This document shows positions 40,701 through 48,674 of a DNA stretch of 64,000 nucleotides, one piece after another (the first letter of the stretch is position 1; each line of letters opens with the position of its first letter). The position numbers were made by a program, and so were the translations under genes. This stretch comes from Rhodococcus rhodnii. Lineage in GTDB: Bacteria; Actinomycetota; Actinomycetes; Mycobacteriales; Pseudonocardiaceae. Location of the stretch: positions 372,001 to 436,000 of the forward strand of contig JOAA01000013.1 of the NCBI GenBank assembly GCA_000720375.1, given 5' to 3'. The notes under the pieces were generated by a model. It was not told the origin of the DNA, did not search any database, and saw nothing but the letters and a program-made list of their open reading frames with translations.

Positions 40701-42023
40701 GGCTCCTACGGCGGCACGATCCACGAGATGCTCGAGGCCCGCGACGTGCGGATGGGCCAGTACGGCCACTCCAACCAGCCGTCGCACCACATCCCGTACA
40801 TGTACAACTACACCGGCCAGCCGGCCAAGACCCAGCAGAAGGTCCGAGACGTCACCGAACGGCTCTACATCGGCAGCGAGATCGGCCAGGGCTACCCCGG
40901 GGACGAGGACAACGGCGAGATGTCCGCGTGGTGGCTGTTCAGCGCGCTCGGGTTCTACCCGCTGCAGATGGGCGCACCGACGTACGCCATCGGCTCGCCG
41001 TTGTTCACCAAGGCCACGGTGCACCTGGAGAACGGCCGCAAGCTGGTGGTCAACGCGCCGAAGAACGCCAAGCAGAACATCCACGTCCAGGGCCTGAAGG
41101 TCAACGGCAAGCCCTACGACAAGACGTTCCTGACCCACGACATGCTCGCCGGCGGCGCGACGCTGGACTTCGACATGGGTCCGAAACCCTCGGCGTGGGG
41201 CACAGGCGCGGACGCGGTGCCGCCGTCGCTGACCACCGGAACTGAGGTGGCCAAGCCGTTGCGGGACACCTCGAATCTCACCGGCGCGTTGTTCGACAAC
41301 AACTCGCAGACCGAAGCGGCCGCCTCGGTGGTGGAGTTCAAACCGGCCAGGCCGCACGACGTCGTCGAGTACTACACGGTGACCTCGGGCAAGACCGACG
41401 CCGCGGATCCGAAGGGATGGGTGCTCAAGGGCTCGTTCGACGGCAAGAACTGGGCCGTGGTCGACGCCAGGGCCAACGAAAGTTTCCAGTGGCGCCAGCA
41501 GACCAAGCCGTTCAAGCTCGCCAAACCCAGCCGCTACACCCAGTACCGGCTGGAGTTCACCGGGCCCGCGACGGTGGCCGAACTGGAGTTCCTGGCCAAG
41601 CCGACCCCGGCGTGCACGCAGACGATCACCGGCACGCACAACGGCCCGCTGCGCGTGACCGGCGTGGTGTGCCTGCAGGACGCGGCCGTCAACGGTCCCG
41701 TGCAGATCGACGCGGGCGGTTCGCTGTACGCGTTCGGCGGCACGATCACCGGGCCGGTCTCGGCCAGCCAGGCAGCGGCGGTGGCGTTGATCGGCACAAA
41801 AGTCAGCGGGCCGGTGACGCTGACCAAGACCCGCGGTGAGATCAGCATCGGCGCGACCGAGATCAACGGCCCTGTGTCCCTTGTGGACAACGCGGGACCG
41901 GTGCTGGGCTCGTCGACCGTGACCGGGCCGGTGTCCTGCACCGGCAACAACCCGCCGCCGGCGAACAACGGCCTGGCCAACACCGTCCACGGCCCGCGTT
42001 CGGGCCAGTGCGGCCAGATCTGA
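37743..42023 (+). CDS. Secreted multidomain GH92 alpha-mannosidase-type enzyme
   Basis: A 1426-residue exported protein. After a signal peptide (ending PAAAQ, about residue 36) comes a discoidin F5/8-type module near 85-225 (WVQFKFAEPVDVVRYAMTSA). The GH92 catalytic part covers about 400-1145: SGFSRGNNFPATAVPHGFNF, YDYTETNGWNMAFTVPHD with Glu942 as the acid candidate, GHSNQPSHHIPYMYNYTGQP and GDEDNGEMSAWWLFSALGFY. A second discoidin module (about 1170-1290) and a C-terminal region of NGPV/TGPV-type repeats follow. GH92 enzymes remove terminal mannose from glycans using calcium. The protein probably binds and trims fungal or plant mannans. Regulation by the upstream palindrome is inferred. Confidence 0.93.
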   Translation: MGHRRTGWPRPSIRRLAAGAVGVTLLTTMLADPAAAQPGGPTDFSSSFEAGDPQPTWTDTAETDPAGNPKAAGVNSDDPTRIPGDITDKVIEVTANGENSGSNEVKENLVDHDPLTKWLVFEPTGWVQFKFAEPVDVVRYAMTSANDFPGRDPKDWTLKGSADGQSWTTVDAQTGQTFDKRFQTKEYKHGGGAKYLYYRFDFTANNGEEILQLAEIQFSATTPQAESRILVVPNMSTVVGDGPTSAFTAKPKVGFTGRKAFRYVGTHLAAGRAYSYNKVFDVNVVVTPSSRLSYLIFPEFLLDDLNYPSTHAAIDLAFTDGTYLSDLKAVDQHGNPLTPQGQAASRTLYTQQWNNIVSEIGKVAAGKTVDRILLAYDNPKGPTGFKGWVDDIKIVGAPQAPNHARPSDYVLTTRGTNATSGFSRGNNFPATAVPHGFNFWTPMTNAGSTSWLYDYARANNADNLPTLQAFTASHEPSPWMGDRQTFQVMPSTADGTPDAGRTARAMAFKHSNEIAKAHYYSVRFDNGVKTEIAPTDHAAVFRFGFPGAANLILDNVNNNGGLTLDPANRTISGFSDVRSGLSAGAGRLFVYATFDKPVTASGMLPGGGGANVTGYLKFDTGADKTVTMRIATSLLGVEQARKNLEQEISPADTVETVSARAQAAWDAKLKIIEVEGATEDQLITLYSNLYRLFLYPNSGFENTGTPQAPKYKYASAFVPNVGENTPTKTGAKVVDGKVYVNNGFWDTYRTTWPAYALLTPTQAGEMVDGFVQQYRDGGWISRWSSPGYANLMTGTSSDVSFADAYLKGISNFDVRGAYDAAIRNATVTPPNQSVGRKGIDKSIFLGYTPTSTGEGMSWALEGYINDFGIAKMAQALADKAAPGDPRKKEYLENAEYFRNRAQNYVTMFDPAIGFFQGKTEDGKWRTTPETYDPREWGYDYTETNGWNMAFTVPHDGQGLANLYGGRDKLAAKLDKFFSEPETARFPGSYGGTIHEMLEARDVRMGQYGHSNQPSHHIPYMYNYTGQPAKTQQKVRDVTERLYIGSEIGQGYPGDEDNGEMSAWWLFSALGFYPLQMGAPTYAIGSPLFTKATVHLENGRKLVVNAPKNAKQNIHVQGLKVNGKPYDKTFLTHDMLAGGATLDFDMGPKPSAWGTGADAVPPSLTTGTEVAKPLRDTSNLTGALFDNNSQTEAAASVVEFKPARPHDVVEYYTVTSGKTDAADPKGWVLKGSFDGKNWAVVDARANESFQWRQQTKPFKLAKPSRYTQYRLEFTGPATVAELEFLAKPTPACTQTITGTHNGPLRVTGVVCLQDAAVNGPVQIDAGGSLYAFGGTITGPVSASQAAAVALIGTKVSGPVTLTKTRGEISIGATEINGPVSLVDNAGPVLGSSTVTGPVSCTGNNPPPANNGLANTVHGPRSGQCGQI

Positions 42024-42036
42024 CGTTCAACCGCGG

Positions 42037-42073
42037 CCTGTTCGGCCGGGCCGGTGCGGCCCGGCCGAACAGG
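42037..42073. terminator. Strong hairpin after GH92
   Basis: CCTGTTCGGCCGGGCC and GGCCCGGCCGAACAGG form perfect 16-base arms around GGTGC. It lies 14 bases past the GH92 stop and ends 14 bases before the next start. Confidence 0.8.
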
Positions 42074-42087
42074 TAGGATCTTTCGCC

Positions 42088-43068
42088 GTGGATGTCTACC
42101 TGCTGATCCTCGGGGATCACCTGCCGGATCCACGAACCGGGCAGAGCCTGTCGCAGCCGGACCGCATCCAGGCCATGGTCGAGCAGGCCGTCGTCGCCGA
42201 ACAAGCCGGGTTCACCGGGGTGGCGATCGGCGAACACCACTTCACGCGCTACATCGTCTCCGCACCGGAACTCCTGCTCGCCACGATCGCGGCCCGCACG
42301 TCCACCTTGCGTTTGTCCACCGGTGTCACGCTGCTGGCCCACCGTGACCCGGTGCGGGTCGCCGAGGAACTGGCCACCCTCGACGTGCTGTCGAACGGGC
42401 GCGCGGAGTTGATCGTGGCCCGTGGCGTGTCGACCGAAACCGACCTCGCCTTCGGCATCTCGCCGTCGGATCTGCGGCCCCGGTTTCACGAGTACCTGCG
42501 GCTGCTGCTGAAGTTGTTGCGGGAGGAGAACGTCACCTGGAACGGCACGTTCCGCAGCCCTTTGCAGAACGTGACCACGACACCGCGTCCGATCCAGACT
42601 CCGCACCCGACGCTCTGGGTCGGCAGCGGCTCGGCGAATTCCGCGGATTTCGCCGCGGAACTGGGGATGCCGTTGATGCTGCCGAGCACTTTGCGCGATC
42701 CCAGCGTGTATGTGGATGTCGTGGCGAACTATCGCCGGGGGACTCCGGGGCGGGTGGCGTTGCCGAGCCACGTGTTCGTGGCTGAGTCCGAGGCCCGGGA
42801 GCGGTGGAAGCCTTATCTGGAGGCGTATGCCGCGTTCGCGCGGCCGTGGCGCGGTGACGGCAAGCGCATCGACATCGACGAACTCATGGCAGGCGCCGCG
42901 ATCTGCGGCACCCCCGCCGAAGTCGTCGACCGGCTCAACGCCCAGCAGAAACTACTCGGGCTGGACGCTCACCTGGTGCTCATCGACATCGGCGGCCTGC
43001 CGCCGGGTGAGGTGCTGGCCGCGATCCGGTTGTTCGGCGAGAAGGTCATCCCCCAGCTCACCCACTGA
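42088..43068 (+). CDS. Luciferase-like (LLM class) flavin-dependent oxidoreductase
   Basis: A 326-residue TIM-barrel monooxygenase. The N-terminal part has AEQAGFTGVAIGEHHFTRYI, the usual E-H-H/F region, followed by RLSTGVTLLAHRDPVRVAEE and LDVLSNGRAELIVARG. The C-terminal half carries PHPTLWVGSGSANSADFAAE and the PAEVVDRLNAQQ helix. It should use FMN or F420; the substrate is unknown. The GTG start is only 14 bases beyond a strong hairpin, so the promoter must lie within or beyond the terminator region. The gene converges with Uma2. Confidence 0.9.
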   Translation: MDVYLLILGDHLPDPRTGQSLSQPDRIQAMVEQAVVAEQAGFTGVAIGEHHFTRYIVSAPELLLATIAARTSTLRLSTGVTLLAHRDPVRVAEELATLDVLSNGRAELIVARGVSTETDLAFGISPSDLRPRFHEYLRLLLKLLREENVTWNGTFRSPLQNVTTTPRPIQTPHPTLWVGSGSANSADFAAELGMPLMLPSTLRDPSVYVDVVANYRRGTPGRVALPSHVFVAESEARERWKPYLEAYAAFARPWRGDGKRIDIDELMAGAAICGTPAEVVDRLNAQQKLLGLDAHLVLIDIGGLPPGEVLAAIRLFGEKVIPQLTH

Positions 43069-43069
43069 C

Positions 43070-43660
43070 TCAGTCGAGCAGCGTCGTCAGGTCGATGGTC
43101 AAGGGCAGTGGCTCGGCGGTCGTAAATGTGCCGGTCGCCTCACCGTTGTCGACGTAGCCGAATTCCTTCGTGAGATGGCAGGCCAGCAGCGAAATCGGCT
43201 CATCCAGGTCGAGAATCCAGTAATTGGGGATTCCCGCATCCGCGTATTCGTCGCGCTTGATCCGGTAGTCGGTCCGCCGCGAACCCGGCGACACGGTTTC
43301 CACCACCAGGAGCACTTCAGACGCCCGCAACAGCCGGCCTTCTGCATTAGCACGCTTGACATCCGCTCGGTCCACAACGAACAGATCAGGCCTACGCACG
43401 GTCCCTGGTTGGTCCTCTGGGACCAGAGCGAGATCCAGGTCCAGATCCATGAAAGCTATTAGGTTCGACGGAAGTTGTGCGCGCACCTGCACAAACAACT
43501 CTGAAACGGCTTGGCCGTGGTTGTATGTAGGGCTCGGCGACACGACGATCTTGCCTTCCTGAAGTTCGCTCCAGTACTCGGTCTCACCGAGCGCCGCGTA
43601 GTCGCCGACGGTGTACAGGTGTATACCCAGATCCGCAGGCAGATCTTCCATCGCGGTCAC
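43070..43660 (-). CDS. Uma2-family (DUF820) PD-(D/E)xK nuclease-like protein
   Basis: A 196-residue protein of the Uma2/DUF820 group, which has a restriction-endonuclease fold. VRRPDLFVVDRADVKR supplies the catalytic Asp (R-P-D), ASEVLLVVETVSPGSRRTDY the E-x-x-S, followed by KRDEYADAGIPNYWILDLDE with the Lys and the Y-W-I-x-D signature. Most Uma2 proteins have no known role, although the active-site residues are retained here. The GTG start follows a strong AGGAGG box. It stands alone between two LLM monooxygenase genes. Confidence 0.9.
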   Translation of the reverse strand: MTAMEDLPADLGIHLYTVGDYAALGETEYWSELQEGKIVVSPSPTYNHGQAVSELFVQVRAQLPSNLIAFMDLDLDLALVPEDQPGTVRRPDLFVVDRADVKRANAEGRLLRASEVLLVVETVSPGSRRTDYRIKRDEYADAGIPNYWILDLDEPISLLACHLTKEFGYVDNGEATGTFTTAEPLPLTIDLTTLLD

Positions 43661-43865
43661 GGCTCCTCCTCACGTTGCCCACCGAGCCTGGCATGGGCAT
43701 GCGAACTCGAAAGAGAGCCTACCTGTCACCGTCCGTGTCGGCCTCCCCGCGCCGAAACGCCATACGAATCCCAACCACGAAATCCACCGAGTAGGCATGT
43801 TCTTGCCGCTGATATCAACGCTTTTCGGGCGGCGGTGAACCGTGCGGCGTTGGATGCTGGGGATC

Positions 43866-44708
43866 ATGACCAGCCGCCCGTTTCGTTTCGGTGTTTCCTT
43901 GTTCAACGTCGGCTCCCGCTCGGCCTGGCGCGCCCGCGCACGAGAGGTGGAGGACCTCGGATACGACGTGCTTCAAGTGCCGGACCACCTCGGAACGGCC
44001 GCACCGTTCCCGGCGCTGGTGGCCGCGGCCGATGTGACGAGCATCCGGCTGGGTACCTACGTGCTCAACGCCGGAATCCTCAACCCCACGTATCTCGCGC
44101 GGGATGTCGCTGACGTGCACCGTCTCACCGACGGCCGTCTCGAACTGGGGCTCGGCACCGGCTACGTCCCGGCCGAGTTCGACGCCGCGGGCGTGCCGTT
44201 CGGAACTGGCGGGCAGCGGCTGCGCAAACTGGAAGCGACCTTGGCCGAGCTGCGCGCGTTGCTGGCCAAGGAGACCGGCACTCCGTCGCCGCCGATCATG
44301 CTGTCGGGCGCGGGTGAGCGGATGCTGCGGTTCGCCGGCCGAGAAGCGGACATCTTCAGCTTCTCCATCTTGGCCGGACTGACCGACGGGCTCAGCCCGG
44401 AGGATGCGTTCGGCCGCCGGGTCGACGCGCTGCGAGAGGCGGCCGGTGACCGCGTTGACGACATCGAGCTGAACCTGTTCGTCGCGGCGGTCGGCGACAG
44501 CGCGGACAAGGTCGACTTGTCCATCATCCGTGACGCCAGCGGTCTGAGCGACGAACAGCTGCTGCAGCTGCCCGGGGTGCTGGTCGGTTCGTCGCGCGAG
44601 ATCGCCGACCGGCTGCTGCGCTACCGCGAGCAGTTCGGCCTGAGCTACATCAGCGTTCTCCAGCCGCACACGGCCGCGTTCGCCGAGGTCATCAAACACT
44701 TGCGCTGA
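43866..44708 (+). CDS. LLM class F420-dependent oxidoreductase
   Basis: About 280 residues, a luciferase-like TIM barrel of the F420-dependent group. It opens FRFGVSLFNVGSRSAWRARA, has YDVLQVPDHLGTAAPFPALV, RLGTYVLNAGILNPTYLARD and LTDGRLELGLGTGYVPAEF, the typical bulge and cofactor region, then PPIMLSGAGERMLRFAGREA. The enzyme presumably oxidises or reduces a small organic compound with F420. I chose the ATG at 43866, preceded by GGGG; an in-frame GTG at 43842 adds eight residues. A hairpin follows the gene. Confidence 0.9.
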   Translation: MTSRPFRFGVSLFNVGSRSAWRARAREVEDLGYDVLQVPDHLGTAAPFPALVAAADVTSIRLGTYVLNAGILNPTYLARDVADVHRLTDGRLELGLGTGYVPAEFDAAGVPFGTGGQRLRKLEATLAELRALLAKETGTPSPPIMLSGAGERMLRFAGREADIFSFSILAGLTDGLSPEDAFGRRVDALREAAGDRVDDIELNLFVAAVGDSADKVDLSIIRDASGLSDEQLLQLPGVLVGSSREIADRLLRYREQFGLSYISVLQPHTAAFAEVIKHLR

Positions 44709-44711
44709 CAA

Positions 44712-44743
44712 GTGGCGGCCCCGCCGCACAGCGGGACCGCCAC
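44712..44743. terminator. Hairpin between convergent LLM and S8 protease genes
   Basis: GTGGCGGCCCCGC pairs with GCGGGACCGCCAC (one mismatch) and AAAATT follows. It sits between stops at 44708 and 44749 and could serve both strands. Confidence 0.7.
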
Positions 44744-44748
44744 CAAAA

Positions 44749-46695
44749 TTACTGCACGACCAGTGCGTAGTCCGCGTCGGTCGCGGTGGTCTCCACGTGG
44801 CCGTCGGCGTTGATCTCGCTGGCGATCACGTCGACCCGCCACGTTCCGGTCGCGGCCGAGTTGAGGAACACGTTCTCCACTGTGTCCACAGTGTTCGGTG
44901 CACCGCCCGAAGTGGACTCAGTGCCTGCCGACAAACCGTTGTTGCCGTAGTACACCGTGCCGTTCGGGGCGGTGACACGCAGCGTCAGATCGTTGACCCG
45001 GGCCACGGACGCGCTCGGGCTACCCGCAGGGTCGGTGTAGACCAGGGTCGCCTTCAGCGGCCGGGCCGCGGTCACGTTCACCGAGTAGCTGCGGGTCTGG
45101 CCTTGGGTCACCAGGTCCGTTTCGTTGACCAGCACCGGGAATTTCCAGCCGTTGGCGCGGGCCACGGTGTAGGCGTTGCCGACACTCGCGGTGCCCCAGC
45201 CCTGGTGGGTACGGGTCAGGTCGTGCGCGGTGCCGGTGAACGGGTACTGGTTGGCCGTGTTGACCAGCAGGGCCTTCGCGGTCGCGGCGTGCGGCCGGGA
45301 GGCGAACACGTCACGGCCCTTGCCGGGGCCGCCGTCGAACACGCCGTCGGCCCACATCTGGAACAGCAGGCCCGCGTTGCCGCACGTGATCGGTGTGGCG
45401 CCGCTGGTTCCGCCGAACGACGTGGTGTACGAGGTGTCGTTGGTCGAGGAGGTCGTGTCGATGGCGTCGTAGTAGTTCGACAGATCCGGCTTGAGCCTGC
45501 CGTCGGCCGCCGGGCCGATGCTCGCGCCACGGTTCCACGCGTCGTCCGTGCGCGCCAAGGTGTTGCGGTGGTACTGGCCGCCCACCGACAGCACGTTCTT
45601 GGCCCACGCCTCCGGGCGGGAACTGCGGGTGCCCGCGTTGGACTGGGACTGGCAGATCAGGATGTCGTGGTCGAACACGATCCTGTCCATCGCCGCCGAG
45701 ATCGTCGTGTACGAGGTCGTCAGCGAGCTGCCCCAGCTGTTGCTCTGGAACACCGCACGGTAGTTGCCGGTCGGGGCGACCAGCTCACGGGTGTGCGCGT
45801 AGCGGTCGGGCTTGTTGTACGTGGCGAAGATGCCCTGGCCCTCGGGCAGCATTCCACGCCTGCTGGCGCTGGCGCCTTGGGCGAAGATCTGGCCGTAGGT
45901 GGACGTGCCGTGGCTCATGTCGGTGGAGTTGCCGCCGTGCATGACCGTCGGGCGGGCCCGGAACTCCTGGTGGGTGGTGCGCAGTCCGCCGTCCATCACC
46001 TCGCCGCGAACACCTTGGCCGCGGTAGCCGCCCGCGGTCTCGATCGCGTTGGCACCACTGGCTTCCCGCGCGTTGTTCATGTCCGTTTCCGGTGCCGAGA
46101 GGGCACCGACGGCCAGCACTTCGGGCAGCCTGGACACCGCGGTGAGCTGGTCGGCGCCGAGCACCGCGGACAGGTGCTGGCGGCTTTCAGAGATCATGTC
46201 CACCTGTCCGCCGGCCCGCCTGATGGTCTCGGCGACCCTGCGCTGGTCGGCCGCGTCTGGCTCGACCAGGGTAACGAGATGGTGGCCGGACGCGGCGGCC
46301 CTCGACGCCGTCATCTCGACCTTGTCGGCGGGCTGGTAGTCGCCCAGCCAGCGGACGAAATTCAACTCGGACACTGATTTCTTTGTCGTCGCACCCATCC
46401 GCACGACGTACGCGAAATCAGGAATGTAGGTACCGATTCGAACACCCAGTTCCCGCAATTGTGCGCGTTGGGCGTCGGTCAATACACCGCGGAACTGCAC
46501 GAGATAGGCACCGTTGCCGGACTCGGCAGCCGCCGCCCGAGCACCGGTCCTGGTCGGATCGAACGTCCGATTGGCCAGGTAGATGAGCCGGCTGTCCTGC
46601 GGGACATCGGAGCCGACCGCGCTGATGACACCGGTAGTCATCAGCGCGGCGGCGAAAACTGAACCCACGAGCAAGCCGCGTCGTGACCGCAGCAT
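44749..46695 (-). CDS. Secreted S8 (subtilisin-like) serine protease
   Basis: A 648-residue exported protease. A signal peptide of about 28 residues (GLLVGSVFAAALMTTGVISA) precedes a propeptide-like region. The catalytic triad is visible: Asp235 in GEVMDGGLRTTHQEF, His262 in MSHGTSTYGQIF and Ser431 in FGGTSGATPITCGNAG, with the oxyanion Asn near 353 in QSQSNAGTRSS. The C-terminal 130 residues (LKATLVYTDPAGSPSASVAR, VENVFLNSAATGTWRVDVIA) form a proprotein-convertase P-like jelly roll. It probably degrades proteins outside the cell. CGGAGG precedes the ATG. The 272-base upstream gap is otherwise without a gene. Confidence 0.93.
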   Translation of the reverse strand: MLRSRRGLLVGSVFAAALMTTGVISAVGSDVPQDSRLIYLANRTFDPTRTGARAAAAESGNGAYLVQFRGVLTDAQRAQLRELGVRIGTYIPDFAYVVRMGATTKKSVSELNFVRWLGDYQPADKVEMTASRAAASGHHLVTLVEPDAADQRRVAETIRRAGGQVDMISESRQHLSAVLGADQLTAVSRLPEVLAVGALSAPETDMNNAREASGANAIETAGGYRGQGVRGEVMDGGLRTTHQEFRARPTVMHGGNSTDMSHGTSTYGQIFAQGASASRRGMLPEGQGIFATYNKPDRYAHTRELVAPTGNYRAVFQSNSWGSSLTTSYTTISAAMDRIVFDHDILICQSQSNAGTRSSRPEAWAKNVLSVGGQYHRNTLARTDDAWNRGASIGPAADGRLKPDLSNYYDAIDTTSSTNDTSYTTSFGGTSGATPITCGNAGLLFQMWADGVFDGGPGKGRDVFASRPHAATAKALLVNTANQYPFTGTAHDLTRTHQGWGTASVGNAYTVARANGWKFPVLVNETDLVTQGQTRSYSVNVTAARPLKATLVYTDPAGSPSASVARVNDLTLRVTAPNGTVYYGNNGLSAGTESTSGGAPNTVDTVENVFLNSAATGTWRVDVIASEINADGHVETTATDADYALVVQ

Positions 46696-46967
46696 GAAAC
46701 AACCTCCGGATCGCAGCAGGGAATGCCCGAACAGGAGGAAAGGCCCGGGCAGTTCACCGACGGTACCGACCCGTTGACATTCGGTCAGCCGCCAAACGGC
46801 CTACCGGAGTTGATGTGAAAAACTGGGAAAACTACCCGCCTCATTGCGGGTTGAGAAGTAATTGGCTGGGACCGGAGCAATTTCGCTGAAACGAAACCAG
46901 GTTTTGTCACAAGAGGAACTAACTAGGGTCGTAGTATCAGAGGAAGTACCTGGGATTCCCGAAGATG

Positions 46968-48611
46968 TCAGTGCCGTCCGGCTGCCACGACGATCGACGC
47001 GACGGTCTGGTGCGTGGCGAAATCCGGCTCGGTGAGCACGGTGTTGTCGGCGAGGGTGACCGAGTCCGGCGCGTCGCCCGGGTCGGCGTCCCAGTAGTTG
47101 CCGAGGAACGCGACGTGCTCCAGCGGCGGCGAAACTTGGAGTACCGCGGGGTTGTCGTTGCGGTGGATCACGTTGCCCTGCACGGTGATCCAGGAGGCGC
47201 CGTAGTCGGTGTAGAGCGCATAGTTGTACGGGGTGACGGTGTCGCGCACGACGTTGCCGCGGATGAGAGCGCCGTCGGCGTGAGAGGTGCCTTGCGAGCC
47301 GGCGATGTAGATCCCGCCGCCGTCTGCCAGGACCTGCATGGTGTCGTGCACCAGGTTGTTGAGCACCTGGGCGCTGGTGCCGTCGTAGACGACGATTCCG
47401 GCGTGCGGGACGTCGTTGATCTCGTTGTGCGCGATGACGGTTGCGCGCGTTCCCACGGTGAGCACGGCCGGCGACCCGTGGTAGTCCAGGCCGATGTGGT
47501 GGATGTGGGTGTTGTCGATCCGGCAGTCCCTGGCGTCCCCGCCGATCACCACACCGCCGCCCGCGATCACGCTGATCTCGCTGTCGCGCACGGTGTTGCC
47601 GGTGCCGCCGTGGAATTCCAGTGCCACACCGCCGAGCCGGGTCAGGTGGCAGTTGTCAAAGGAGATGCGGGAACAGTCGCGCAGGTGCAGCGCTCCCGGC
47701 ATGCTCGCCGGGTCGGTCGGGACTTCGACCTGGCCGGCGCCCTCGGCGAAGGTGACGGTCATGATCTCGCCGCCGTCGTAGTAGCCATTGCCGTGGTAGT
47801 GCAGAAACCCTTTGCCGCTGCTGGGCCGCAGCCAGGTCGTGTCGGCGAAGGTGATGCCACGAAAGGCGATGTCGTGCGCGTTGCCCGCGCGTATCAGGGT
47901 TTCCAGGACGGGTGCGACGACGGCGTCGAGGTCCTCGCCGGGGCGGGGCAGGTAGTGCAGGACGCCGTCGGCGAGGGCGAATGTGCCTTCGGTGAGGAAC
48001 GCGGGGCTGTTTTCGATCGACGTGGGGTTGTCGGCGCCGTTGGTCTCGCCCGCGCCCGGCCCTTCCCAGCTGATGATCGACTGGTAGAGCCTGCTGGCCC
48101 ACGTGAAAGCGGGCTGCGCCATGGTGATCACGGTCCCGTCGAGGCTGTCCACCGGGCAGCGCGCGTGCGACCACGGGTAGACGCCGTGGTAGACCAGTTC
48201 CATCTCGCCGTGCCATGACTGCGGTTCGGGCAGGACATACCCGGTGTCGGTGCGCCTCAGCGGCATGTCCAGCACACGCGATGCTCGCGCGGCTCGGCGG
48301 CCGGAGACGTACAACTGGCGCGTGGCCACACCGGGGACGGGCGCGGTCCACACGCCGTCGGCCCCTTTCCCCCAGCCTGTGACGATCCGGCCGCCGCTGA
48401 TCACGACTTCTTCGCCGTCGTGGGCCTGAAACGTCACGCCGGAATCGGTGTCGGACAACGACAGCGGCTCGGTGAGCCGGTACGTGCCCGCGCGCAGCGT
48501 GATCACCGTGCCTGGCCTCGCCTCGGCACGGGCCCGGTCCAGGGTGGCGAAAGGCTGGTCGATCGTGCCGGGACCGGAGTCGTCGCCGGCCGGGTCGATG
48601 TAGAACTGCAT
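46968..48611 (-). CDS. Right-handed beta-helix repeat protein (polysaccharide lyase/hydrolase-like)
   Basis: A 547-residue protein. The N-terminal FYIDPAGDDSGPGTIDQPFA, TLDRARAEARPGTVITLRAG and YRLTEPLSLSDTDSGVTFQA are typical of parallel beta-helix enzymes of the pectate-lyase/glycoside-hydrolase type. Repeats such as CRIDNTHIHHIGLDYHG, VIAHNEINDVPHAGIVVYDG and VLNNLVHDTMQVLADGGGIY form the coils. There is no signal peptide, so unlike most relatives it is predicted to be intracellular. The ATG at 48611 follows GAGGGG. The reverse frame stays open further upstream but without similarity. It is divergent from the zinc-finger TetR across a palindrome, which probably controls it. Confidence 0.88.
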   Translation of the reverse strand: MQFYIDPAGDDSGPGTIDQPFATLDRARAEARPGTVITLRAGTYRLTEPLSLSDTDSGVTFQAHDGEEVVISGGRIVTGWGKGADGVWTAPVPGVATRQLYVSGRRAARASRVLDMPLRRTDTGYVLPEPQSWHGEMELVYHGVYPWSHARCPVDSLDGTVITMAQPAFTWASRLYQSIISWEGPGAGETNGADNPTSIENSPAFLTEGTFALADGVLHYLPRPGEDLDAVVAPVLETLIRAGNAHDIAFRGITFADTTWLRPSSGKGFLHYHGNGYYDGGEIMTVTFAEGAGQVEVPTDPASMPGALHLRDCSRISFDNCHLTRLGGVALEFHGGTGNTVRDSEISVIAGGGVVIGGDARDCRIDNTHIHHIGLDYHGSPAVLTVGTRATVIAHNEINDVPHAGIVVYDGTSAQVLNNLVHDTMQVLADGGGIYIAGSQGTSHADGALIRGNVVRDTVTPYNYALYTDYGASWITVQGNVIHRNDNPAVLQVSPPLEHVAFLGNYWDADPGDAPDSVTLADNTVLTEPDFATHQTVASIVVAAGRH

Positions 48612-48630
48612 GACTGTCCCCTCAGAGGTA

Positions 48631-48659
48631 TATGCCGTACACTCTAGATGTACACCATA
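48631..48659. promoter_or_regulatory. 29-bp imperfect palindrome between beta-helix and TetR genes
   Basis: TATG-N2-GTACA-CTCTAGA-TGTAC-N2-CATA has symmetric inner and outer arms. It spans the region between the divergent starts at 48611 and 48675 and is the likely operator of the TetR protein encoded at 48675. Confidence 0.6.
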
Positions 48660-48674
48660 AACAAAGGGAGTCAA

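Noticed and set aside
37656..41990. A very long open frame antisense to the GH92 gene
   Set aside because: It lies on the opposite strand of a clearly recognised enzyme. Its composition (Arg, Gly, Val, His rich) is what G/C-biased codon use produces in the antisense frame, and it has no known motif.
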